NCBI RefSeq assembly: GCF_000607165.1
Contig: NZ_JFZG01000004.1
Span: 470,776-534,775, forward strand
DNA: 64,000 nucleotides
Origin: Ralstonia pickettii
GTDB taxonomy: Bacteria > Pseudomonadota > Gammaproteobacteria > Burkholderiales > Burkholderiaceae
Direction of reading: 5' to 3'
Part shown: piece by piece, positions 46,250-57,674 of the stretch
How positions within the stretch are numbered: position 1 is the first letter of the stretch
Layout of the letters: each line of letters begins with the position of its first letter
Notes under the pieces: generated by a model
Databases searched by the model: none
What the model saw: only the letters and a program-made list of their open reading frames with translations
What the model was told of the DNA's origin: nothing
Position numbers and translations under genes: made by a program

Positions 46250-47061
46250 CGCACGATGCCGCGCTTGGTGGCGGCAATGAAATCAGCAAACGCGGTCAAC
46301 ACCTCACGCGTGGGGGCGTCGTCCGTTTGAGCGATCTGGGCGGCGATTTCCGCCTTGGCCTGATCAAAGCTCAGATCGCTCTTGTAGAGCAGCTTGTACG
46401 CTTGGCGCAGACCGGTGATCTGCTCGGCCGTAAAGCCACGGCGGCGCAGGCCTTCCACATTGATGCCGTGCGGCGCGGCCTTGTTGCCGCCCTTGTCGCT
46501 CGCGGCGATCACGAACGGCGGCACATCCTGCACGAGCGCCGATGCGCCACCGAGCATGGCATGCGCGCCGATACGCACGAACTGGTGCACGCCGGACATG
46601 CCGCCGAGAATCGCCCAGTCACCGACTTCCACGTGACCCGCGATCTGCGCGTTACTCGAGAACACCGTGTGGTTGCCCACGCGGCAATCGTGCGCGATAT
46701 GCACGTAGGCCATGATCCAGTTGTCGTCGCCGATGGACGTGATACCGGCATCCTGCGCAGTGCCGGTATGGATCGTGGTGAATTCGCGGATGGTATTGCG
46801 GTCGCCGACGATCAGCTGCGTCGGCTCATCGCGATACTTCATGTCCTGCGGGCGGCCGCCCACGGAAGCAAAGTGGCCAATGCTGTTGTCGCGGCCCAGC
46901 GTCGTGTAGCCCTCGATCACCGTGTGGTGCCCGACGCGCGTGCCTGCGCCCATCCGCACGTTCGGGCCCACGACCGTGAACGCGCCGATCTCGACGCTCG
47001 AATCGAGTTCGGCCTTCGGATCAATCTGCGCGGTCGGGTGGATCTTCTGTGCTTGCGTCAT
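46246..47061 (-). CDS. lpxA: UDP-N-acetylglucosamine O-acyltransferase
   Basis: A 271-residue LpxA with left-handed beta-helix hexapeptide repeats, the catalytic histidine His124 in [10 protein letters not shown], and the [14 protein letters not shown] loop. It carries out the first step of lipid A synthesis, moving a 3-hydroxyacyl chain from ACP to UDP-GlcNAc. The start at 47061 overlaps fabZ by 4 bp. The C-terminal helical domain ([20 protein letters not shown]) is intact. FabZ next door competes for the same hydroxyacyl-ACP. Confidence 0.97.
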   Translation of the reverse strand: MTQAQKIHPTAQIDPKAELDSSVEIGAFTVVGPNVRMGAGTRVGHHTVIEGYTTLGRDNSIGHFASVGGRPQDMKYRDEPTQLIVGDRNTIREFTTIHTGTAQDAGITSIGDDNWIMAYVHIAHDCRVGNHTVFSSNAQIAGHVEVGDWAILGGMSGVHQFVRIGAHAMLGGASALVQDVPPFVIAASDKGGNKAAPHGINVEGLRRRGFTAEQITGLRQAYKLLYKSDLSFDQAKAEIAAQIAQTDDAPTREVLTAFADFIAATKRGIVR

Positions 47062-47561
47062 GCCTCGCCCTTGGACTTGTCTTCGCGCACGGCGCACATG
47101 ATTTCGGCTTCCACGGCGACTTCGCCGTCAACCTTGCCGTACACCTTGAACTTCCACATACCGCTCTTCGAGCGCAGCAGTTCGGCCGTCATCACGAGCT
47201 GGTCGCCCGGGATCACCTGCCGCTTAAAGCGTGCACCATCGATGCTCACGAACAGGTAGAGCTGGTTTTCCTTGCGCTCGTGATCGGCCTCGCCGAACGT
47301 CAGCAGCGCAGCGGTTTGCGCCAGCGCTTCGAGCATCAACACGCCCGGCATCACCGGATGGCCGGGGAAGTGCCCGTTGAAGAACGGCTCGTTGAACGTC
47401 ACGTTCTTGATGGCCGTAATCGACTTGCGCGGCTCCAGCGAAATCACGCGGTCCACCAGCAGCATCGGGTAGCGATGCGGCAGCAGATCGAGAATCTTTT
47501 TGATATTGAAATCGCTGACGGGGCTGGGGGTCGCGCTCGTCGCATTCGTTGCTTCGGTCAT
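47058..47561 (-). CDS. fabZ: 3-hydroxyacyl-ACP dehydratase FabZ
   Basis: A 167-residue hot-dog-fold dehydratase with [14 protein letters not shown] and the active-site pair His64 and Glu78 in [20 protein letters not shown]. It dehydrates 3-hydroxyacyl-ACP in fatty acid synthesis. A 10-15 residue N-terminal extension ([16 protein letters not shown]) precedes the core, as in some relatives. Both ends overlap neighbours by 4 bp, so it is translated in series with lpxD and lpxA. Confidence 0.96.
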   Translation of the reverse strand: MTEATNATSATPSPVSDFNIKKILDLLPHRYPMLLVDRVISLEPRKSITAIKNVTFNEPFFNGHFPGHPVMPGVLMLEALAQTAALLTFGEADHERKENQLYLFVSIDGARFKRQVIPGDQLVMTAELLRSKSGMWKFKVYGKVDGEVAVEAEIMCAVREDKSKGEA

Positions 47562-48631
47562 GATTGTTGCTGCAGGTCTTTGACCCGCTGTTCGAGTTGT
47601 TGCAACCGTTCGCGCATGCGCGTCAGGCCTCGGACGATGGCCGCGTTACGTTCCCAGTCGCCATGCGGCATGAATGGGAAAACGCTGGTGAAATGGCCAC
47701 CGGGCTTGGTGATGGATTTGGTAATGGAGGTGCCGCCTGAAACGGTCACACGGTCGGCAATCGTCAGATGGCCAGCAAAATTGGCCGCGCCACCGATGAT
47801 GCAGTAGCGCCCGATCTTCGTGCTGCCAGAAATGGCAGCGCAGCCGGCGATAACGGTATAGGCGCCCACATGCACGTTGTGCGCGATCTGCACCTGGTTG
47901 TCGATCTTGCAACCCTGTTCGACCACCGTATCGGCCATCGCGCCGCGGTCGATGGCGGTGTTCGCGCCGATCTCTACGTCGTCGCCAATCACGGCCCTAC
48001 CAGTCTGCGGAATCTTCACCCATTCGCCGCCCTGCGGACCGAAGTCGGGTGCAAAGCCAAAGCCATCCGCGCCGATCACGACGCCGCTATGCACAATGCA
48101 GCGGGCACCAACCACGCAGCCGTGATAGATCGACACGTTTGCGTAGAGCAACGTGTCATCGCCAATGCGGGCACCGGCACCAACGAAACTGTTGCCCGCG
48201 ATGCGCACACGCTCGCCGAGCACCGCGCCAGCTTCGATGGTCACGTTCGGACCAATGGAGCATGACGCTGGCACCGTGGCGCCCTCTTCCACGCTGGCAG
48301 TCCGGTGAATGCCAGGCACAACGGGGCGCGCCGCCAGCGCAACAAAGCGCTGGGCGACACGAGCAAACGCAGCATACGGGTTGGCAGCGATGAGCCAGTT
48401 CCGGCCAGCAGCGTGGCCTTGGCTTTCGAGCGTTTCCAGATCGCGGGGCGACACGATGATCGCCGCCGCACCGGAACTCACAGCCTGATTGAGGTACAGC
48501 GGATTGGAAAGAAAAGCGAGCTGATCGGCGCCCGCTTGATCCAGCGGCGCGATCGACTTGACGATCAGGCCTGCGTCACCCTGGACGGTCGCGCCGAGCG
48601 ACGCAGCAAGTTCACCAAGCGAAAACGACAT
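47558..48631 (-). CDS. lpxD: UDP-3-O-acylglucosamine N-acyltransferase
   Basis: A 357-residue LpxD. The N-terminal uridine-binding domain is followed by hexapeptide repeats forming a left-handed beta-helix, with catalytic His251 in [13 protein letters not shown] and NTAIDRGAM upstream. It adds the second 3-hydroxyacyl chain in lipid A synthesis. The C-terminal helix ([20 protein letters not shown]) is complete. It lies 10 bp after ompH and overlaps fabZ by 4 bp. Confidence 0.97.
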   Translation of the reverse strand: MSFSLGELAASLGATVQGDAGLIVKSIAPLDQAGADQLAFLSNPLYLNQAVSSGAAAIIVSPRDLETLESQGHAAGRNWLIAANPYAAFARVAQRFVALAARPVVPGIHRTASVEEGATVPASCSIGPNVTIEAGAVLGERVRIAGNSFVGAGARIGDDTLLYANVSIYHGCVVGARCIVHSGVVIGADGFGFAPDFGPQGGEWVKIPQTGRAVIGDDVEIGANTAIDRGAMADTVVEQGCKIDNQVQIAHNVHVGAYTVIAGCAAISGSTKIGRYCIIGGAANFAGHLTIADRVTVSGGTSITKSITKPGGHFTSVFPFMPHGDWERNAAIVRGLTRMRERLQQLEQRVKDLQQQS

Positions 48632-48641
48632 GCGAACAACC

Positions 48642-49193
48642 TCATTTGGCCGATTGCGAATTCAGCGCCTTGAGCACTTCGTCCGTGATGTCGATGCGCG
48701 GGTTCACGTACACGGCTTCCTGCACTATCAGGTCGTACTTGCGCTGCTCGGCAATCGAGCGGATCACGCGGTTGGCGCGCTCGAGCACCTGGGCCAGCTC
48801 TTCATTGCGACGCTGGTTCAGGTCCTCACGGAATTCGCGCTGCTTGCGCTGGAAGTCGCGATCCAGGTCCGACAATTCACGCTGACGGCGGGTGCGATCA
48901 GAATCGGCCAGCACAGCCGACTCCTTGTCCAGCTTGTCGGACATGCCCTTGAGCTTGGCAGCCATGTCCTGCAGCTCGCGGTCGCGCTTGGCGAACTCGG
49001 TTTCCAGCTTGGCCTGTGCGGCCTTGGCAGGCTGCGAGTCGCGCAGGATGCGCTCGGAATTGACAGCAGCGATGCGCGCTTCCTGCGCCGTGGCCGGCAG
49101 CGCAAAGCTGGCTGCGGCAAGTGCGGCGAAAGCAGCGGACACGCCCATGCGGGACAAGGTGATGCGCGTGGATTTCATGATGAATGCAGTCAT
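48642..49193 (-). CDS. Periplasmic chaperone OmpH/Skp
   Basis: A 183-residue OmpH-family protein with a signal peptide (ending near [16 protein letters not shown]) and a long charged coiled-coil domain ([20 protein letters not shown]) as in Skp. It holds unfolded outer-membrane proteins on the way to BamA. The start at 49193 makes a TAATG junction with the bamA stop; ATG 49178 ([10 protein letters not shown]) is an equally good biological start and would give 178 residues. No clear ribosome site favours either, so coupling from bamA is likely. Confidence 0.92.
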   Translation of the reverse strand: MTAFIMKSTRITLSRMGVSAAFAALAAASFALPATAQEARIAAVNSERILRDSQPAKAAQAKLETEFAKRDRELQDMAAKLKGMSDKLDKESAVLADSDRTRRQRELSDLDRDFQRKQREFREDLNQRRNEELAQVLERANRVIRSIAEQRKYDLIVQEAVYVNPRIDITDEVLKALNSQSAK

Positions 49194-51490
49194 TAGAATG
49201 CAGTCCCGATCTGGAACTGGAAGCGTTGCGTTTGATCTTCGGTCTTGCGTTTGATCGGGAAGCCCATGCTGATCTTGAGCGGGCCGATCGGCGACAGCCA
49301 CGACAAACCGAAACCAGTCGAGTAGCGCATGTCGCCCAGCTTGTACGGCTGACCTTCGGCGAACACGTTACCGTAGTCAAAGAAGGTAAACAGGCGAACG
49401 GTGCGGTCCACGCCCGAACCCGGCAGCGGGAAAATGAATTCCACGTTGCCGACGAACTTGCTGGCGCCACCGATGGCAACGCCGTTGGCGTCGCGCGGGC
49501 CCAGCGTGCTGGTTTCGTAACCGCGCACCGAGCCGATACCGCCGGCGTAGTAGTTCTTGAAGACCGGGAAGTCCTTGCCGCCGTAACCGTGGCCGTACCC
49601 GATTTCGTTGTTGAACGCCATCGTGAACGACTTCGACAGCGGATAGAAATACTGGTGCTGATAGTACGCGCGGAAGTACTGGAGATCGCCGCCCGGAATA
49701 CCGAACTCCAGGTTGGCCTGCTGATAGCGACCACGCGTCGGCACCAGAGCGCTGTCACGTTGATCCTTCGACCAGCCGATGGTGATCGGGAAGTTATTGG
49801 TGATACGGCCGTTCTTCGCGACGTAGTTCTGGTAGGCCAGCGGCGTGTTGGTCGTCACGTCGATGGTCGTGCGCTCGTAGCCGATGCCGAAGAAGACGGT
49901 ATCGGTTTCCGAGAACGGCACGCCAAACTTGACGTTGCCACCTTGTTGCACAACGCGGTAGTCCTGGTCACCCGTGTAGTACAGCGGGCGGTACGTGCGG
50001 TAGTACAGCTCAGTCGAGCGGCTGATGCCATCCACCGTGAAGTACGGATCGAACTGCGTCACGGCAATGGTGCGGTTCGACTTGGACGTGTTCACATCCA
50101 GGCCGAGGCTCGTGCCGGACCCGAACACGTTGTCCTGACGGATACCCGCCGACAGCACCAGCTTGTCGGTCGAAGAGAAGCCCACGCCCAGGTTGATCTG
50201 GCCAGTCGGCTTTTCCGTCACGTTGACGTTCACATCGACCTGGTCGGTGGTACCCGGCACGTCTTCCGTCGTGATGTTCGCATCGGTGAAGTAACCCGTA
50301 CGGTTCACACGGTTCTGCGAAAGCTGCAGCTTCTCGCCATCGAACCAGGAGGCTTCCATCTGGCGCATTTCGCGGCGCACGACTTCGTCGCGGGTCTTGC
50401 TGTTGCCGACAACGTTCACGCGACGCACGTACACGCGGCGGCCCGGATCGACCACCAGCGTGAGCGCAACCGTGCGGTCCTTCTGGTTGATTTGCGGCTG
50501 CGGGTTGATGGTGGCGAAAGCGTAGCCGTACGTGCCGAGCAGATCGGTAATCGACTTGGTCGTCGACGACAGCTTGGCCGAAGAGAAGACATCGCCCTGC
50601 TTGAGCTTGATGAGTTTCTCCATCTCGGCCTGCTTGCCCAGCAGCTCGCCGGTCAGCTTGATGTCCGATACCTTGTACTGCTCACCCTCGTGGATGTTCA
50701 GCGTCAGGTAAATGTCCTTCTTGTCAGGCGTGATCGACACCTGGGTCGACTCGATGGCGAATTCCAGGTAGCCGCGATCCAGATAGAACGAGCGCAACGC
50801 TTCCAGGTCAGCCGTGAGCTTCTGCTTGGAGTACAGATCGTTCTTGGTGTACCACGACAGCCAGTTCGGCGTAGACAGTTGCATCTCGTCGCGCAGGTCG
50901 CCTTCCTTGAAGGCCTTGTTGCCGACGATATTGATCTGGCGAATCTTGGCGGTCGGACCTTCGTCCACCGTGAACGTGATCGACACACGGTTGGCATCGA
51001 CCGGCGTAACGGTGGTCGTCACCTCGGCAGCGTAGTAGCCGCGCGAAACATACTGGCGCTTGATTTCCTGCTCGGCGCGGTCGATGAGGGACTTGTCGTA
51101 GTAACGGGCCTCGGCCACGCCCACGCCGCGCAGCGTACGACGCAGCGCTTCCTTATCGAACTCCTTGAAGCCGATGAACTCGAGCTGCGAGATCGCCGGA
51201 CGCTCTTCCACGCGCACCACCAGCACATTGCCTTCGGAGCGGATCTGAACGTCCTTGAAGAAGCCGGTGTTGTAGAGCGCGCGAATCGATTCGGCGCCCT
51301 TCTCGTCGGTGAAGGTCTCACCCACCTTCACAGGCAGATAGCCGAACACGGTGCCCGGCTCGACGCGCTGCACACCCTCCACGCGAATGTCCTTGACGAC
51401 GAACGGCTCCACTGCATGAGCCTGACCGGCAGTAACGGTCAGCACGGAAGCCGCCAGCACGCTGAGCGGGAAGCGATGTTGTCTGATCAA
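49193..51490 (-). CDS. bamA: Outer-membrane assembly factor BamA
   Basis: A 765-residue BamA. It has a signal peptide (cleavage near QAHA-VEPFV), five POTRA domains (about residues 25-425, opening [19 protein letters not shown]) and a C-terminal 16-stranded barrel with the lid motif [11 protein letters not shown] and terminal phenylalanine (QIGTAF). It folds and inserts outer-membrane beta-barrels, including the porin encoded at the left of the window. The 115-bp spacer to rseP contains a GGATTC/GAATCC hairpin. Essential in Gram-negatives. Confidence 0.97.
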   Translation of the reverse strand: MIRQHRFPLSVLAASVLTVTAGQAHAVEPFVVKDIRVEGVQRVEPGTVFGYLPVKVGETFTDEKGAESIRALYNTGFFKDVQIRSEGNVLVVRVEERPAISQLEFIGFKEFDKEALRRTLRGVGVAEARYYDKSLIDRAEQEIKRQYVSRGYYAAEVTTTVTPVDANRVSITFTVDEGPTAKIRQINIVGNKAFKEGDLRDEMQLSTPNWLSWYTKNDLYSKQKLTADLEALRSFYLDRGYLEFAIESTQVSITPDKKDIYLTLNIHEGEQYKVSDIKLTGELLGKQAEMEKLIKLKQGDVFSSAKLSSTTKSITDLLGTYGYAFATINPQPQINQKDRTVALTLVVDPGRRVYVRRVNVVGNSKTRDEVVRREMRQMEASWFDGEKLQLSQNRVNRTGYFTDANITTEDVPGTTDQVDVNVNVTEKPTGQINLGVGFSSTDKLVLSAGIRQDNVFGSGTSLGLDVNTSKSNRTIAVTQFDPYFTVDGISRSTELYYRTYRPLYYTGDQDYRVVQQGGNVKFGVPFSETDTVFFGIGYERTTIDVTTNTPLAYQNYVAKNGRITNNFPITIGWSKDQRDSALVPTRGRYQQANLEFGIPGGDLQYFRAYYQHQYFYPLSKSFTMAFNNEIGYGHGYGGKDFPVFKNYYAGGIGSVRGYETSTLGPRDANGVAIGGASKFVGNVEFIFPLPGSGVDRTVRLFTFFDYGNVFAEGQPYKLGDMRYSTGFGLSWLSPIGPLKISMGFPIKRKTEDQTQRFQFQIGTAF

Positions 51491-51605
51491 TCTAATCCCC
51501 TAGTTGGATTCAATCGGAATCCACTTCTGAGTGTTTTCAAAACCCTGAGTTGCCCGCTCACGCCGGTGGCAACGATGCGGCTAACCGACCCAGTTTGAAT
51601 ACGGT

Positions 51606-53012
51606 CTAGCCACGAGTCAGAAACAACCGACTCAAATCGTTGTACAGGGCGAGCGAAGTGAGAAGCAGGATGCAGGCGACGCCGATCTTCTGAAGGACTG
51701 CTTGCCAGGATTCCGGCACGGGTCGGCCAGTCAAAAATTCCACGCAATAATACAGCAAATGCCCCCCATCCAATACCGGAACGGGCAATAAGTTCAGCAC
51801 GCCGAGACTGACGCTGATCAACGCGAGAAAGCTCACAAACGTCTGCCAGCCAAGGCTTGCCGCCTTGCCTGCAAAGTCCGCCACAGTGATCGGTCCGCTC
51901 AGGTTCTGCAGCGACGCCTGACCGATGATCATCTTGCCCAGGACCTGGAGCGACAGCACCGAAGTCCGCCAGACCTCGCCCACGGCGTGGCCCAAGGCGG
52001 CAAGCGGCTCGTCTCGGATCATCGCCGTTTCCACCTTCTGGTTGAGCTGCGCGCCGAGCTTGCCGATCTTCGGGCCCGCGGGGTTCTTGGGATCGACGTC
52101 TGCGTCTGGGCGAACCGGCAGCGTCATGGGCTGGTCGTTGCGCAGGATGTCGATCGACGCGTTCTGCTCGGGCATGGCGCGGATCTGGCGGATGAGGTCC
52201 ATCGCCTGATCGGCTGGCTGGCCCGCGAAGCGGACGATCTGATCGCCGGCTCGCAACCCTGCGCGTGCCGCGGCACTGGCGGGAAGTACGTCGACGATGG
52301 TGACGGGACCGCCCTGCAGGCGCAAACCAATCTGGTCAATTACGTCGGCCTGCGGCGTACGGGCTGCGCTTGGCAAACCATGCAGGCGGACGGTGCGCTC
52401 GACACCATCGGCGCCGCGCACTTGTACAAGCGCGTCGCGCCCTGCGATGCCGGCCGAGTACAAGCGCATGCGGACATCGCTCCAGCTGCGCACGGGCGCA
52501 GGTGTTTCATCGTCCGTACCGATTGCGATCACGCGGTCCCTGGCATGCAGGTCGGCCTGGGCGGCAATGCTGCCCGGTGGCGGAGCGCCGAGGATAGGCA
52601 ACGGCTCGATTGCGCCGACCCATGCCAGCACTGCATAGAGCGCAATTGCGAGCAGGAAATTCGCGATCGGGCCAGCGGCCACGATGGCGAACCGCTTGTA
52701 GACCGGCTGGTGATCGAAGGTGCGCGGGAGGTCTTCGGGGAGGATGGGCGGGTCTTTCTCGGGGTCTCGCGATCCCTCGCCCAGCATCTTGACGTAGCCG
52801 CCCAGCGGAATGGCGCAGATCGTCCATTCGGTGCGGTCAGGGCCGCGGCCCACACGACGGAACAGCACCTTGCCGAAGCCAACGGAAAACCGGAGCACCT
52901 TTACGCCGCACAGGCGTGCGACGCTGTAATGGCCCAGTTCGTGAATGACGATCAGTACCGCGATCGCAAAGACAAACGCTAAAACGGTCTGCAAAACCTT
53001 CTCCGGATGCAC
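51606..53012 (-). CDS. rseP: Regulator of sigma-E protease RseP (site-2 protease)
   Basis: A 468-residue intramembrane metalloprotease. The zinc motif HELGH is at residues 24-28 and the second metal motif is LDGGH with Asp415. Between them lie two PDZ domains (for example ASAAARAGLRAGDQIVRFAG). Four membrane segments are visible. It cuts anti-sigma factor RseA during the envelope stress response. It sits between dxr and bamA, the usual place. Confidence 0.95.
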   Translation of the reverse strand: MHPEKVLQTVLAFVFAIAVLIVIHELGHYSVARLCGVKVLRFSVGFGKVLFRRVGRGPDRTEWTICAIPLGGYVKMLGEGSRDPEKDPPILPEDLPRTFDHQPVYKRFAIVAAGPIANFLLAIALYAVLAWVGAIEPLPILGAPPPGSIAAQADLHARDRVIAIGTDDETPAPVRSWSDVRMRLYSAGIAGRDALVQVRGADGVERTVRLHGLPSAARTPQADVIDQIGLRLQGGPVTIVDVLPASAAARAGLRAGDQIVRFAGQPADQAMDLIRQIRAMPEQNASIDILRNDQPMTLPVRPDADVDPKNPAGPKIGKLGAQLNQKVETAMIRDEPLAALGHAVGEVWRTSVLSLQVLGKMIIGQASLQNLSGPITVADFAGKAASLGWQTFVSFLALISVSLGVLNLLPVPVLDGGHLLYYCVEFLTGRPVPESWQAVLQKIGVACILLLTSLALYNDLSRLFLTRG

Positions 53013-53080
53013 TGAAGGGCACGCGCGGGCTGGCCCCGCGCGAAGCCGCTATGTTACCCGCTTGCTCTGACAGCGCGCTT

Positions 53081-54271
53081 TCAGGCGGCCGGCAGTTGCG
53101 CGCATACGGTCGCGATATAGCGCTCAGCTTGCTGACGCGCTTGGGCGTCGGCCTCAAAAACGGTGTCGAGCGAGTCGGCGGGCACGATGGAGGTACGGGC
53201 GAGCGTGTCGCCCACCACGGCAGCAATCTCGGTGAACCGGATGCGGCGCTGTAAAAATGCTTCGACAGCCACCTCGTTGGCCGCGTTCAGCGCAGCAGGT
53301 GCCGTACCACCAGCGCGCAGTGCGTCAAAGGCCAGCGCCAGGCACGGGAAGCGGCGCAGGTCCGGCGCCTCGAACGTCAGCGCGCCCGTGGTGACAAGAT
53401 CGAGCAATGGAACACCGGCTTCGATGCGTTCGGGATATGCCAAGCCGTAGGCAATCGGCGTGCGCATGTCCGGATTGCCTAGCTGCGCCAGCACCGAGCC
53501 ATCGTCGTAGCCGACCATCGAATGGATGACACTCTGAGGGTGGATCAGGACTTCGAGATGCTCGACCGGAACGCCGAACAGCCAGTGCGCCTCGATCACC
53601 TCCAGCCCCTTGTTCATCATGGTGGCGGAGTCGACGGAGATCTTGCGTCCCATCACCCAGTTCGGGTGCGCGCAAGCCTGATCTGGCGTGACATCCGCAA
53701 GGGACTCCACAGCGCGCGTGCGGAACGGGCCGCCCGATGCCGTCAGCACGATGCGCGACACGCCCCGCCCGAACTGCGGAACTTGCTGAGGCAAGCATTG
53801 GAAGATGGCGTTGTGCTCGCTGTCGATGGGGAGCACGGTGGCGCCATGTTGACGCACAGCGTCCATGAAAAGCGCGCCGGACATTACCAGCGCCTCCTTG
53901 TTGGCCAGCAGCACGCGCTTGCCGGCACGCACGGCGGCAAGCGTCGGACGCAAGCCTGCGGCGCCAACGATGGCGGCCATCACCGCATCGCAGTCGGTGT
54001 GCGCGGCAGCCTCTTCCAACGCCTCGGTGCCGGCGCGGATTTCGATGCCGGCAGCATCTGCGCCGAGCTGTTCTCGCAATGCACCCGCCGCCGCGGCCGA
54101 ACCCAGCACCGCCATCTTCGGACGAAACTCACGGCAGAGCACCGCGAGCTTGTCGGCCTGCGCGTTGGCGGTCAGCGCAAAAACGCTGTATTTGTCGGGA
54201 TGGCGGCGCACCACGTCAAGCGTGCTGTCGCCAATGGAGCCGGTGGCGCCAAGAACGGTCAAACGCATCAT
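53081..54271 (-). CDS. dxr: 1-deoxy-D-xylulose 5-phosphate reductoisomerase
   Basis: A 396-residue DXR. NADPH motif [17 protein letters not shown] is at the start, [16 protein letters not shown] and the metal/catalytic region [15 protein letters not shown] follow, then [14 protein letters not shown] [13 protein letters not shown] and [20 protein letters not shown]. It makes MEP, the second step of isoprenoid synthesis, feeding UppS in the same cluster. It lies 11 bp after cdsA. Confidence 0.96.
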   Translation of the reverse strand: MMRLTVLGATGSIGDSTLDVVRRHPDKYSVFALTANAQADKLAVLCREFRPKMAVLGSAAAAGALREQLGADAAGIEIRAGTEALEEAAAHTDCDAVMAAIVGAAGLRPTLAAVRAGKRVLLANKEALVMSGALFMDAVRQHGATVLPIDSEHNAIFQCLPQQVPQFGRGVSRIVLTASGGPFRTRAVESLADVTPDQACAHPNWVMGRKISVDSATMMNKGLEVIEAHWLFGVPVEHLEVLIHPQSVIHSMVGYDDGSVLAQLGNPDMRTPIAYGLAYPERIEAGVPLLDLVTTGALTFEAPDLRRFPCLALAFDALRAGGTAPAALNAANEVAVEAFLQRRIRFTEIAAVVGDTLARTSIVPADSLDTVFEADAQARQQAERYIATVCAQLPAA

Positions 54272-54282
54272 GTTCAGACGCC

Positions 54283-55101
54283 TCAGGAAATCAGCAGCGC
54301 AGCCAGCGGAAACACCGGCAGCAGCGCGTCGATGCGATCGAGCACACCACCGTGGCCGGGCAACAGGCGGCTGCTGTCTTTCATGCCGACCTGACGCTTG
54401 AGCAGGGATTCAAACAAATCACCGCCGACGCTTGCCGCCACCAACAAGATGGTTAGTGCAAGGGCGGCGACGGCGCCGCGCTGATCAAACTCGTGCGAGA
54501 ACCACGTCGGTGCAAACCAATGCGTGATACCGGCCACGCTGGCGATCACCGCAACCAGCACGGCACCGCCGATTGCACCTTCCCACGATTTGCCCGGGCT
54601 GATGGTCGGAGCAAGCTTGCGGCGACCAATGGCCTTGCCGACAAAATAGGCGCCCACATCGGCCGCCCACACGAGCAACGCCACCGAAAGCAGAAATGCG
54701 ATGCCGTGCGTGCGTAATTCAATGGCGCCATGCACGAACGCCGGCAGCATCACCAAGCCCAGCAGGGTGAACACGACCCTGCGCGTGCCATGCAACTCGC
54801 GCACACCACCCGCCAGCAGCGCCCAGGCGATCACCCACGCGATTACCGCGCCATGGAATAGCGGCCGCACATCACCGCGAACGGGAATGTCGTGCCAAGC
54901 GATCGTCAGCATGACGACAACGACCGCATAGAGAATCGGCCCCCACCAGCCGGGCAGGCGCACGAGACGCCCCCACTCCCACGCGGCGAGGGCTGCAAAC
55001 ACCGTCACGAGCCCGGCCAGGCCGGCGGGCGGCGCGAAGAACAGAATGGGCAGGATGACAATCAGCAGGCAGACAGCGGTAATGACGCGAGTCAGCAGCA
55101 T
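54283..55101 (-). CDS. cdsA: Phosphatidate cytidylyltransferase
   Basis: A 272-residue integral membrane protein with about seven hydrophobic segments and the C-terminal CDS signature [21 protein letters not shown] followed by [15 protein letters not shown]. It makes CDP-diacylglycerol for phospholipid synthesis. It lies 3 bp after uppS and 11 bp before dxr. Confidence 0.95.
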   Translation of the reverse strand: MLLTRVITAVCLLIVILPILFFAPPAGLAGLVTVFAALAAWEWGRLVRLPGWWGPILYAVVVVMLTIAWHDIPVRGDVRPLFHGAVIAWVIAWALLAGGVRELHGTRRVVFTLLGLVMLPAFVHGAIELRTHGIAFLLSVALLVWAADVGAYFVGKAIGRRKLAPTISPGKSWEGAIGGAVLVAVIASVAGITHWFAPTWFSHEFDQRGAVAALALTILLVAASVGGDLFESLLKRQVGMKDSSRLLPGHGGVLDRIDALLPVFPLAALLIS

Positions 55102-55104
55102 GTG

Positions 55105-55881
55105 TCAGGCTCCGGCGGATAGCGCGGGGGGAACATCGGGATCGAGCTGCGCGCTGGTGCGGCCGAAGCGGCGCTCGCGGTTGCGATACCACGCAAAGGC
55201 GCGATCGAGTTCTGCGGCATCGAAGTCGGGCCAGTAGCGATCGGTGAAGTACAGCTCGGAATAGGCAAGCTGCCACAGCAGAAAGTTGCTGATGCGCTGC
55301 TCGCCACCGGTGCGGATGAACAGATCCGGCTCCGGCGCGTAAGACAGGGCCATGTACGGCGCAAGCATCTCTTCCGTGATGGCGTCAGGTGCAATGCCAG
55401 GCTGCGCCTTCAACAAGGCGCGCATGGCTTGCAGGATGTCCCAGCGCCCGCCGTAGTTGGCAAGGATCGTGACAGTCAGACCGGGGTTGGCAGCCGTCTT
55501 GGCCTCAGCTTCGCGAATCAAAAGCTGGATGCGCGGACTGAACGCAGAAAGATCGCCCACCACGCGCAAGCGGATGCCATTGTCGTGCAGCTTGCTGACT
55601 TCGCGGCGCAACGCCGTCATGAACAACTTCATGAGGAAAGTGACTTCCTCAGCCGGGCGGCGCCAGTTTTCGGAGCTGAAGGCAAACAGCGTCAGGTAAC
55701 CGACGCCACGGCGTGCCGCCGCTTCAACGGTTGCTCGTACGGCGTCGAGGCCGCGGCTATGCCCGGCCACACGCGGCAGATGCCGTTCGGTGGCCCAGCG
55801 GCCGTTACCGTCCATGATGACGGCGACGTGGCGCGGCGTATCGGCGGTGTCGGGCACCGCCAGTGTCGAACTGATATGCAT
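55105..55881 (-). CDS. uppS: Undecaprenyl diphosphate synthase
   Basis: A 258-residue cis-prenyltransferase: [19 protein letters not shown] holds the catalytic aspartate and phosphate loop, [15 protein letters not shown] the second motif, and [32 protein letters not shown] the last. It makes the C55 carrier for cell-wall and O-antigen synthesis. The ATG at 55881 ([11 protein letters not shown]) is used; a 7-codon longer start is possible. Confidence 0.95.
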   Translation of the reverse strand: MHISSTLAVPDTADTPRHVAVIMDGNGRWATERHLPRVAGHSRGLDAVRATVEAAARRGVGYLTLFAFSSENWRRPAEEVTFLMKLFMTALRREVSKLHDNGIRLRVVGDLSAFSPRIQLLIREAEAKTAANPGLTVTILANYGGRWDILQAMRALLKAQPGIAPDAITEEMLAPYMALSYAPEPDLFIRTGGEQRISNFLLWQLAYSELYFTDRYWPDFDAAELDRAFAWYRNRERRFGRTSAQLDPDVPPALSAGA

Positions 55882-55933
55882 GAATCGGGCTTCCCACCGC
55901 ATGCGCCCAATGCGCCGGCGGCGGGAGACGGCC

Positions 55934-56494
55934 TTACACCGTCATGATTTCCTTGTCTTTCTCGGCGACCAGCTTGTCGATCTCGGCGACGAACTTGTCG
56001 GTCAGCTTCTGAACGTCGTCTCCGCCGCGACGCTCGTCGTCTTCCGAGATGGCCTTGTCCTTCACCAGCTTCTTGAGCTGTTCGTTGGCATCGCGACGCA
56101 GGTTGCGCACGGCGACCTTGGCATCTTCGCCCTCGCCCTTCACGACCTTGGTCAGCTCCTTGCGACGCTCTTCGGTCAGCGCGGGCGTCGGCACGCGAAT
56201 GATGTCGCCCATGGTGGCGGGGTTCAGACCGAGGTCCGCTTCACGGATGGCCTTCTCGACGGCTTGCACCATCTTCTTTTCCCACGGTTGCACACCAATC
56301 GTGCGCGCATCCACCAGAGTCACGTTGGCAACCTGGCTGATCGGCACCATCGAGCCGTAGTAATCGACTTGCACGTGATCGAGCAGACCGGTGTGGGCAC
56401 GGCCAGTACGGATCTTGGCCAGATCCGCCTTGAGAGCCTCGATCGACTTCTGCATCTTCTGCTCGGTATTCTTTTTGACATCGGCGACGCTCAT
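55934..56494 (-). CDS. frr: Ribosome recycling factor
   Basis: A 186-residue [58 protein letters not shown] and the helical C-terminal [20 protein letters not shown]. It splits terminated ribosomes with EF-G. Complete and of standard length. It lies between pyrH and uppS. Confidence 0.97.
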   Translation of the reverse strand: MSVADVKKNTEQKMQKSIEALKADLAKIRTGRAHTGLLDHVQVDYYGSMVPISQVANVTLVDARTIGVQPWEKKMVQAVEKAIREADLGLNPATMGDIIRVPTPALTEERRKELTKVVKGEGEDAKVAVRNLRRDANEQLKKLVKDKAISEDDERRGGDDVQKLTDKFVAEIDKLVAEKDKEIMTV

Positions 56495-56634
56495 ACTTCC
56501 TCCGAACGATAACGGCGGTCTGCCGAACTTGCGCCCTGGAAAACGACACAGGGCACCGGCAAGACCAAAAAGACAATAGGCGATTTTACATGGAAGCCGC
56601 TCGCCAACGCCATTTACGCAGGGTCAGCGAACGC

Positions 56635-56658
56635 TAAAAAAGGCGCCTGCAACCAGGC
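56635..56658 (-). terminator. Possible terminator or attenuator after pyrH
   Basis: On the minus strand a GCCTG/CAGGC stem with a 4-nt loop is followed, after GCC, by six T residues. It lies 13 bp after the pyrH stop and about 140 bp before frr. Because genes on both sides normally share transcription, partial read-through is likely. Confidence 0.5.
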
Positions 56659-56670
56659 TTGCCGCTGGTT

Positions 56671-57381
56671 TTAGACGTGCACCAGCGTGCCTTCGTCTTC
56701 ACCCAGGATCACGCGCTTGAGGGCGCCCGGCTTTTGGATCGAGAACACCTTGATCGGCAACTTCTGGTCGCGGCACAGCGCAAAGGCAGTCGCATCCATC
56801 ACCTGCAGGTTGCGCGAGATGGCTTCGTCGAACGTGATGGTGGTGTAGCGGGTGGCGCTCGGGTCCTTCTTTGGATCAGCGGTGTAGACGCCATCCACCT
56901 TGGTGGCCTTGAGGACGATCTCGGCACCGATTTCCGAGCCGCGCAGCGCGGCGGCGGTGTCGGTCGTGAAGAACGGGTTGCCGGTGCCGGCGGCGAAAAT
57001 CACGATTTTCCCCTCCTCCAATTGGCGGATCGCGCGGGGACGGATGTACGGCTCGACCACCTGGTCCAGGCGCAGCGCCGATTGCACGCGACCCTCGAGG
57101 TTGGCATGACGCATGGCGTCTTGCAGGGCCAGCGCATTCATCATGGTGGCCAGCATGCCCATGTAGTCGGCCGTGGCGCGATCCATGCCGGCGGCTCCGC
57201 CCGCAACACCGCGGAAGATATTGCCACCGCCGATCACCACTGCCACCTGCACGCCCAGCTTCACGATTTCGGCGATGTCGTTGACCATCCCTTCGATGGT
57301 GCTGCGGTTGATGCCAAAGGCATCGTCGCCCATCAGGGCTTCGCCGGAAAGTTTGAGTAGAACGCGCTTATAGGCAGGCAT
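56671..57381 (-). CDS. pyrH: UMP kinase
   Basis: A 236-residue hexameric UMP kinase: [60 protein letters not shown] and [20 protein letters not shown]. It makes UDP for pyrimidine synthesis. The start at 57381 (MPAYKRVLL) is standard. It lies downstream of tsf across a 293-bp gap with a terminator. Confidence 0.96.
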   Translation of the reverse strand: MPAYKRVLLKLSGEALMGDDAFGINRSTIEGMVNDIAEIVKLGVQVAVVIGGGNIFRGVAGGAAGMDRATADYMGMLATMMNALALQDAMRHANLEGRVQSALRLDQVVEPYIRPRAIRQLEEGKIVIFAAGTGNPFFTTDTAAALRGSEIGAEIVLKATKVDGVYTADPKKDPSATRYTTITFDEAISRNLQVMDATAFALCRDQKLPIKVFSIQKPGALKRVILGEDEGTLVHV

Positions 57382-57550
57382 GGAGATCCTCGTGACGATT
57401 CCTGGTACGGGAAACAGGAAAGGGGGAAATGACGCTGCGGATATGACAACGACGAGCAAAGCGGGGACTTCGCACATCCCGCAACCTTCTTGCGCGGAAG
57501 CCGTCAGGAAATCCTCCCAACGATACCCGCGCAAGCAGGCTGCACCTGCA

Positions 57551-57577
57551 AACAGGGCACCTTTCGGTGCCCTGTTT
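57551..57577 (-). terminator. Rho-independent terminator after tsf
   Basis: AACAGGGCACC and GGTGCCCTGTT pair over 11 bp around a 4-nt loop, with a short T-rich run on the minus strand. It lies about 100 bp after the tsf stop (57675) and before pyrH (57381), separating two transcription units. Confidence 0.8.
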
Positions 57578-57674
57578 GTTCGGCATTATACGGCTGCGCC
57601 AAGGGTGGAAACGACACCTCCCGGCCTGCGCCGGAGGGCGAATCGCCGCACCATCGGAAACGGCCGTCGCAGCA

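Noticed and set aside
49184..51598. Long open frame opposite bamA (804 codons)
   Set aside because: Shadow of a strongly biased gene; no ribosome site, domain or signal.
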